DNA of 20,184 nucleotides from Collinsella sp. (GTDB lineage Bacteria; Actinomycetota; Coriobacteriia; Coriobacteriales; Coriobacteriaceae), in assembly GCA_018376905.1 (NCBI GenBank), contig JAHAAK010000037.1, forward strand, positions 1 to 20,184, written 5' to 3'. The position numbers and the translations under genes are program-made. Below the pieces are notes generated by a model. That model worked only from the letters and a program-made list of their open reading frames with translations, ran no database searches and was not told the DNA's origin. Shown one piece after another: positions 14,864-20,184 of this stretch (its first letter is position 1; each line of letters starts with the position of its first letter).

Positions 14864-15049
14864 TTACTCCTCGACGATCTCGGTGATCGCGCCAGCGGGG
14901 CAAGCGTCCTGGCAAGCGCCACAGGCGACGCAGGAGTCCTCGTCAGCGACGGTAGCGACGTCCTGGAGCTCCAGAACGCCAGCGGGGCAGGAGTCGACGC
15001 AAACGCCACAAGCGATGCACTCGTCGGCATCAATTACGGGATGAGCCAT
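14864..15049 (-). CDS. 2[4Fe-4S] ferredoxin
   Basis: A 61-residue clostridial-type ferredoxin with two CxxCxxCxxxCP motifs: Cys11/14/17/21 and Cys40/43/46/50 (CIACGVCVDSCP and CVACGACQDACP). It is a low-potential electron carrier of anaerobic metabolism, for example for pyruvate:ferredoxin oxidoreductase or a hydrogenase. The frame is open further upstream, but the ATG at 15049 has AGAGAGGAAA and gives the normal start just before the first cluster motif. Monocistronic by layout, with its own promoter (15111-15138) and terminator. Confidence 0.95.
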   Translation of the reverse strand: MAHPVIDADECIACGVCVDSCPAGVLELQDVATVADEDSCVACGACQDACPAGAITEIVEE

Positions 15050-15110
15050 GGTAGTTTCCTCTCTGTTGACCGACGCTACAGGCGATGCGCGCCGGTTTGA
15101 TTCGGGCAAA

Positions 15111-15138
15111 AACATACCACGGGAGCGACCGTTTGCAA
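15111..15138 (-). promoter_or_regulatory. Probable ferredoxin promoter
   Basis: On the minus strand: TTGCAA (15138-15133), 16-nt spacer, TATGTT (15116-15111). It lies about 60 nt before the ferredoxin ATG. The match to consensus is moderate. Confidence 0.45.
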
Positions 15139-15273
15139 TACCCTCTGACCGGCATCTTCATACCGTTCGCCGAGTATGCCAAGGTTTACTAAAAAACGCG
15201 CAGGTGGGGCCGTTGAGCTGCGCAAATGTTAGCTAAAGGTGACTTGAAATATTGAGCTATTGCGCGCGCCTGC

Positions 15274-15381
15274 GGAAAGGGCATCCCGTTATTTAGCCGA
15301 AAACCGGGTCGCAGTTTCCGGTTGGGCCTTCAGATGGAAACTGCGACCTGGAATCCACGCTCAAACCGGGACGAGCTTTCC
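15274..15381. repeat. Array of four 14-nt units in alternating orientation (copy 2)
   Basis: Inverted units start at 15274 and 15336, forward units at 15306 and 15368, with steps of 32, 30 and 32 nt, the same geometry as 247-416. The best hairpin is 15304-15319 with 15336-15351, one mismatch in 16 and a 16-nt loop. It lies in the roughly 600-nt divergent gap between ferredoxin and dnaK. The remainder of that gap (15139-15273 and 15382-15460) shows no gene. Confidence 0.8.
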
Positions 15382-15482
15382 GCAAGACGGCCCCCAGGCA
15401 CCCCCGGACGCAAACCTCAGCCATCTCTACATAGATCTCGATAGATTTGCCGAGAACTCAATCAGCGCATCTACCTGCGTAT

Positions 15483-15502
15483 TTGAGAACCTAAACTCTC
15501 AG
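15483..15502. promoter_or_regulatory. Weak HAIR-like inverted repeat upstream of dnaK
   Basis: TGAGA (15484-15488) and TCTCA (15497-15501) form an inverted repeat 8 nt apart. The HspR operator consensus is CTTGAGT-N7-ACTCAAG; here TTGAG and CTC are present but the spacing is off by one and the right half is degenerate. It is offered only because hspR is encoded in this locus. No CIRCE element is seen. Confidence 0.25.
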
Positions 15503-15538
15503 CAACAAGAAATCTTATATGAATTGACTTAGATTTTG

Positions 15539-15544
15539 TATATT
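15539..15544 (+). promoter_or_regulatory. Possible -10 box of dnaK
   Basis: TATATT matches the consensus in five of six positions and sits in the only AT-rich stretch before dnaK. The -35 is unclear: TTGACT at 15524-15529 is too close. Another reading uses TTGTAT (15536-15541) with TACACT (15561-15566) at a long spacing. Confidence 0.3.
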
Positions 15545-15645
15545 CCGGCCCATAAGGGGATACACTACATCCTGAAAGACAAGCCGAAGCACCGCGCGAC
15601 AGACCGTCGAGGCGGCGCGAACGCAAAAGAGAGAGGGAATTTCTA

Positions 15646-17538
<1,893 letters not shown>

Positions 17539-17540
17539 TC

Positions 17541-18383
17541 ATGTCCGCCCGTAAAGCTCGCACGGAGGCGGCTGCCGCTGGCGTCGCCCCCGTTGACTCT
17601 GAGGAGAAGGACGTGAAGATTCCCGTAGAGGCCGTTGACGATACCGAGGCCAATGAGGCCGCGGCCGCCGAGGCTGCCGAGAACCAGGTAGAGGATTCAA
17701 ACAAGGAGGCGACGATGACCGAGGACGAGATGGTGGAAGCCGCTATCCGCGCCGGTGAGGAAGCCGCCGACAACGACTTTAAGCTCAAGTTCGAGCAGGC
17801 TCAGAAGGAGCTTGCCGATGTGCGCAATGAGCTCGATGCCGCTGCAGAGGCTCAGAAGGCCGCCGAGGACAAGGCGAAGGACGCCACCGAGCGCACCGCC
17901 CGTCTGCAGGCCGACTGGGAGAACTTCCGTCGCCGCACCGCCAACGAGCGCATCGCCGAGCGCGAGCGCGCGACCGAGAAGCTCGTCACCGCGCTGCTGC
18001 CGGTGGTCGACGATATCGAGCGCGCGATCGACCACGCCCGCAGCCAGGAGCTTTCCGACGACTTTAAGCAGTTCGTCGATGGCGTTGACGCGGTGCATGC
18101 CAAGTTGCTCGATGTGTTCGCGCATGAGGGCGTTGAGCCCATCGACCCCAAGGGCGAGGCGTTCGATCCGCTCGAGCACCAGGCCGTGGGCCGCGTCGAG
18201 GACGCATCGCAGTACGACGAGACCGTCAACGACGTGTACCAGAAGGGCTACCGCATGGCGGACCGCATCCTGCGCTCCGCGATGGTGACGGTGACGTACG
18301 GTGGCGAGAAGCGCCCCGCGCCGGAGCCCGAAGCGGCGCCCGAGGATGCTGCGGCCGATACGGCCGAGAGCACCGAGGAGTAA
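17541..18383 (+). CDS. grpE: Nucleotide exchange factor GrpE
   Basis: GrpE releases ADP from DnaK. The 280-residue frame from the ATG at 17541 has a long acidic, Ala/Glu-rich N-terminus (about 1-75), a coiled coil (about 80-130), and the conserved core WENFRRRTANERIAERERAT, LLPVVDDIERAI, FDPLEHQAV and the YQKGYRMADRILRSAMVTV signature. Two starts are plausible. The ATG at 17541 lies two bases after the dnaK stop and would rely on coupling. An in-frame ATG at 17715 has a perfect AAGGAGG and would give 222 residues, still with the whole core. I keep the longer frame because it is open, acidic like other GrpE leaders and tightly spaced. A GC-rich hairpin follows the stop. Confidence 0.95.
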   Translation: MSARKARTEAAAAGVAPVDSEEKDVKIPVEAVDDTEANEAAAAEAAENQVEDSNKEATMTEDEMVEAAIRAGEEAADNDFKLKFEQAQKELADVRNELDAAAEAQKAAEDKAKDATERTARLQADWENFRRRTANERIAERERATEKLVTALLPVVDDIERAIDHARSQELSDDFKQFVDGVDAVHAKLLDVFAHEGVEPIDPKGEAFDPLEHQAVGRVEDASQYDETVNDVYQKGYRMADRILRSAMVTVTYGGEKRPAPEPEAAPEDAAADTAESTEE

Positions 18384-18388
18384 TTGAG

Positions 18389-18418
18389 AAGGGCCCCGGG
18401 GCAACACCCGGGGCCCTT
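18389..18418 (+). terminator. Terminator-like hairpin between grpE and dnaJ
   Basis: AAGGGCCCCGGG (18389-18400) and CCCGGGGCCCTT (18407-18418) form a perfect 12-bp stem with a GCAACA loop. The T-run is short (TTTC). It may end or attenuate dnaK-grpE messages so that dnaJ-hspR is made at a lower level, or from its own promoter in 18420-18490, where I see no clear boxes. Confidence 0.65.
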
Positions 18419-18491
18419 TCTGGCCTAGTGCCATATGAAAGCATGACCCGTCGTCTGCATGGGCGGCGGACGTAACAGGAGAGGAGCTACG

Positions 18492-19457
18492 ATGGCTGCA
18501 GGCAAAACCTTCTATGACATCCTGGGCGTATCCAAGAGCGCCTCCGACAAAGAGATCAAGAGCGCGTTTCGCAAGCTCGCGCAAAAATATCACCCCGATG
18601 CCGGCGGCGACGAGGCCAAGTTTAAGGAGATTAGTGAGGCCTACGAGACGCTTTCGGACGAGAAGAAGCGCAAAGAGTACGACCAGATGCTCATGTTTGG
18701 CGGCATGCCGGGCGCAGGCGGCGCGTATGGCGGCGGCTACGGTGCCGGCGCGGGCGCCAGCGGCTGGGGCGACATCTTCGACAGCATCTTTAGCGGCAAC
18801 GGCGCCTGGGGCAGCGATTGGGGCTCGGGCTTTGCCGGGGCTGCGGGCGCTGCCGGTGCCGGCGCGGGTCGCAGCCGCGCTCGCAAGGGCGGCGACCTGT
18901 CGCTGACCGTTGATGTGACGGCCGAGGACGCGTTTCGCGGTGTGACGCACAAGGTCACCTACCGTATTCCCTCGACGGGCGAGCAGCAGACCATTACGGT
19001 CTCGGTGCCTGCAGGCGCGGTCGACGGCGGCAAGCTGCGTTATAAACGTCGCGGCGAGTATGGCGTTGCCGGCGGCGAGCGCGGCGACCTGGTCGTGACC
19101 ACGCACGTGGAGGAGCATCCGCTGTTTAAGCGCAAAGGTGCCGACGTGACCATGGAGGTACCGGTCTCGGTCTACGAGGCGGCGCTCGGCTGCACGGTGG
19201 ACGTGCCCACGCCCGGCGGTGCGACGGTCCGTTTGAAGGTGCCCGCGGGTACCCAGACGGGCAAGAAGTTCCGCTTTAAGGAGATGGGCGCGCCCGACGT
19301 TAAGCACCGTGGCCGCACAGGCGCGCTGCTCGTCGAGATTAAGGTGCAGGTTCCCACGAACCTGTCCGATGACGAGCGCGATGCCATGACCAAGCTGCGC
19401 GAGGCCGACACGCGCGACTACCGCGAGAAGGTCAACCGTTACAAGGCGACGTACTAG
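18492..19457 (+). CDS. dnaJ: DnaJ-family co-chaperone without zinc finger (CbpA-like)
   Basis: A 321-residue Hsp40. The J domain (about 6-70) has the HPD triplet at 34-36 that stimulates DnaK ATPase. A Gly-rich region follows (about 75-135, GGMPGAGGAYGGGYGAG). The C-terminal substrate-binding domains run from about 137 to 310 (GGDLSLTVDVTAEDAFRG, VSVPAGAVDGGKLRYK, VPAGTQTGKKFRFK). The four CxxCxGxG zinc repeats of classical DnaJ are absent, so it is of class II, like CbpA or DnaJ1 of other actinobacteria. The ATG at 18492 has AGGAGAGGAG upstream; an earlier in-frame ATG at 18459 lacks a site. It lies between grpE and hspR. Confidence 0.95.
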   Translation: MAAGKTFYDILGVSKSASDKEIKSAFRKLAQKYHPDAGGDEAKFKEISEAYETLSDEKKRKEYDQMLMFGGMPGAGGAYGGGYGAGAGASGWGDIFDSIFSGNGAWGSDWGSGFAGAAGAAGAGAGRSRARKGGDLSLTVDVTAEDAFRGVTHKVTYRIPSTGEQQTITVSVPAGAVDGGKLRYKRRGEYGVAGGERGDLVVTTHVEEHPLFKRKGADVTMEVPVSVYEAALGCTVDVPTPGGATVRLKVPAGTQTGKKFRFKEMGAPDVKHRGRTGALLVEIKVQVPTNLSDDERDAMTKLREADTRDYREKVNRYKATY

Positions 19458-19529
19458 GGCGGTCGTGGCGCACGCCCGCGCCCGCGGGCTTATGATGGAC
19501 GATAACGAGATGGAAAGGGGTCAGGTAGC

Positions 19530-19946
19530 ATGGCCGAGGACAATAGGAACAAACCGCTGTACATGATCAGCGTGGCGGCCGAGCTGACCGGCATGCATCC
19601 GCAGACCCTGCGCGTCTACGAGTCCAAGGGCCTGGTGAACCCCCAGCGCTCGGGCGGTAACACGCGCCTGTATTCGCGTGCCGATATCGAGCGCCTGGAG
19701 CTCATCAACCAGCTGACCGACGAGGGTATCAACCTTGCCGGCGTGGTGCGCATCCTCGATATGAAGGAGCGTGCCGAGGAGCGCGAGCGCGAGAACGAGA
19801 AGCTCCGCGCCCGCGTGCGCCAGCTCGAGGACGAGCTGCACGAGTACAAGATGCAGAAGAAGATCACTGCCCTGGCCCCGCGCGATGGCTCGGTTAACCC
19901 CGAACAGGTCATGCGCAAGCTGCTGGGTGCCGGCGGGGATTTGTAG
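19530..19946 (+). CDS. hspR: MerR-family heat-shock repressor HspR
   Basis: A 138-residue MerR-type regulator. The winged-helix DNA-binding domain (about 10-78) shows MISVAAELTGMHPQTLRVYE, GNTRLYSRADIERL and the INLAGVVRIL segment, all typical of HspR. A charged coiled coil for dimerisation follows (about 80-115). No metal-binding cysteines are present. HspR represses dnaK operons through HAIR elements, and DnaK strengthens the repression. Here it is the last gene of dnaK-grpE-dnaJ-hspR, as in Streptomyces and Mycobacterium. The ATG at 19530 has AAAGGGG upstream. The stop codon overlaps a 12-bp hairpin. Confidence 0.94.
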   Translation: MAEDNRNKPLYMISVAAELTGMHPQTLRVYESKGLVNPQRSGGNTRLYSRADIERLELINQLTDEGINLAGVVRILDMKERAEERERENEKLRARVRQLEDELHEYKMQKKITALAPRDGSVNPEQVMRKLLGAGGDL

Positions 19947-19972
19947 TTACGCGGTTCTACGAACCGCGTAAC
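19946..19972 (+). other. Hairpin starting at the hspR stop codon
   Basis: GTTACGCGGTTC (19946-19957) and GAACCGCGTAAC (19961-19972) form a perfect 12-bp stem with a TAC loop. No T-run follows, so it is not a standard terminator. It may protect the mRNA end or act with the structured element that begins three bases later. Confidence 0.6.
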
Positions 19973-19974
19973 GG

Positions 19975-20090
19975 GCCGACGCTGCGCGCCGCCCAGAGCG
20001 ACAATTTGTCATTCAAAAGGCAAGGCATGACCAGAAGGTCTATGCCTTGCCTTTTCCATGCCACCTTGCTCACTCTGGCGAGTTTTCGCT
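19975..20090 (+). repeat. 116-nt structured element, copy B (after hspR)
   Basis: It has the same ends as copy A (GCCGACGCTGC and TTTTCGCT) and the same length, aligning without gaps at about 72 of 116 positions. Outer stem: CCAGAG (19993-19998) with CTCTGG (20073-20078) plus flanking pairs. Middle stem: 20007-20012 with 20058-20063, one mismatch. Apical hairpin: 20015-20028 with 20042-20055 (14 bp), extended by GACC/GGTC around an AGAA loop. The apex is at the same alignment position as in copy A but is built of unrelated sequence. The long apical hairpin with AAAA/TTTT could also act as a bidirectional terminator. Confidence 0.75.
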
Positions 20091-20123
20091 CATATGACCC
20101 AATCCGCTGTCAAGAGCCACAAT

Positions 20124-20159
20124 GGCCCCGCCGACCGCTTGCAATCGGTCGGCGGGGCC
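20124..20159. terminator. Strong GC-rich hairpin near the right end
   Basis: GGCCCCGCCGACCG (20124-20137) and CGGTCGGCGGGGCC (20146-20159) form a perfect 14-bp stem with an 8-nt loop. Neither side has a good T-run, so direction and efficiency are uncertain. It may serve the hspR message or a gene entering from the right. Confidence 0.5.
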
Positions 20160-20184
20160 TGCCGTTGAACCCGTCCCGGTCCGC

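Noticed and set aside
14644..15033. Minus-strand ORF through ferredoxin, terminator and the 116-nt element
   Set aside because: It crosses the bidirectional terminator and is out of frame with ferredoxin; no support as a gene.
17697..19307. Long antisense ORF opposite grpE and dnaJ
   Set aside because: It runs through two recognised genes and the hairpin between them; its composition is that of a shadow frame.

Overview
The window looks like chromosomal DNA of a GC-rich anaerobic actinobacterium of class Coriobacteriia, most likely Collinsella or a close relative. This is inferred from gene content (HspR-type heat-shock locus, Hyp maturases, NadABC with NiaR, AgrC/LytTR signalling) and protein style. 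No rRNA or other taxonomic marker is present. I see no phage, plasmid, integrase or transposase gene and no CRISPR array.

Layout. 1-458: terminator of a gene lying to the left, a 48-nt-offset repeat pair, and an array of 14-nt units in strictly alternating orientation. 459-1127 (-): HAD phosphatase. 1252-7148 (-): nickel/[NiFe]-hydrogenase maturation cluster, transcribed as unknown 82-aa gene, nikR, hypF, hypC, hypD, hypE; hypA, hypB and hydrogenase structural genes are absent. 7226-7258: terminator. 7370-7690 (-): thioredoxin, divergent from 7827-8402 (+), an unknown protein faintly resembling family-4 uracil-DNA glycosylases. 8467-10466 (-): LytTR response regulator and its AgrC-like kinase, without agrB or agrD. 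10674-14625 (+): NAD operon nadA-nadB-nadC-niaR behind a 44-bp palindrome overlapping a good promoter. 14864-15049 (-): 2[4Fe-4S] ferredoxin. 15274-15381: second alternating array. 15646-19946 (+): dnaK-grpE, hairpin, dnaJ (no zinc finger), hspR.

How the genes work together. The hyp genes build and insert the Fe(CN)2CO centre, and NikR would tie them to nickel supply. NiaR, last gene of the nad operon, probably represses it through the nadA palindrome when niacin is plentiful. HspR, last gene of the chaperone locus, probably represses dnaK together with DnaK, although I could not find a convincing HAIR operator.

Two non-coding structures stand out. (1) A 116-nt element occurs twice, after niaR (14625-14740) and after hspR (19975-20090). 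The copies align without gaps, are about 62% identical by hand count, and keep a common fold through paired substitutions. (2) Arrays of a 14-nt unit at 247-416 and 15274-15381 alternate orientation with exact start-to-start steps of 32 and 30 nt. I do not recognise either as a described family.
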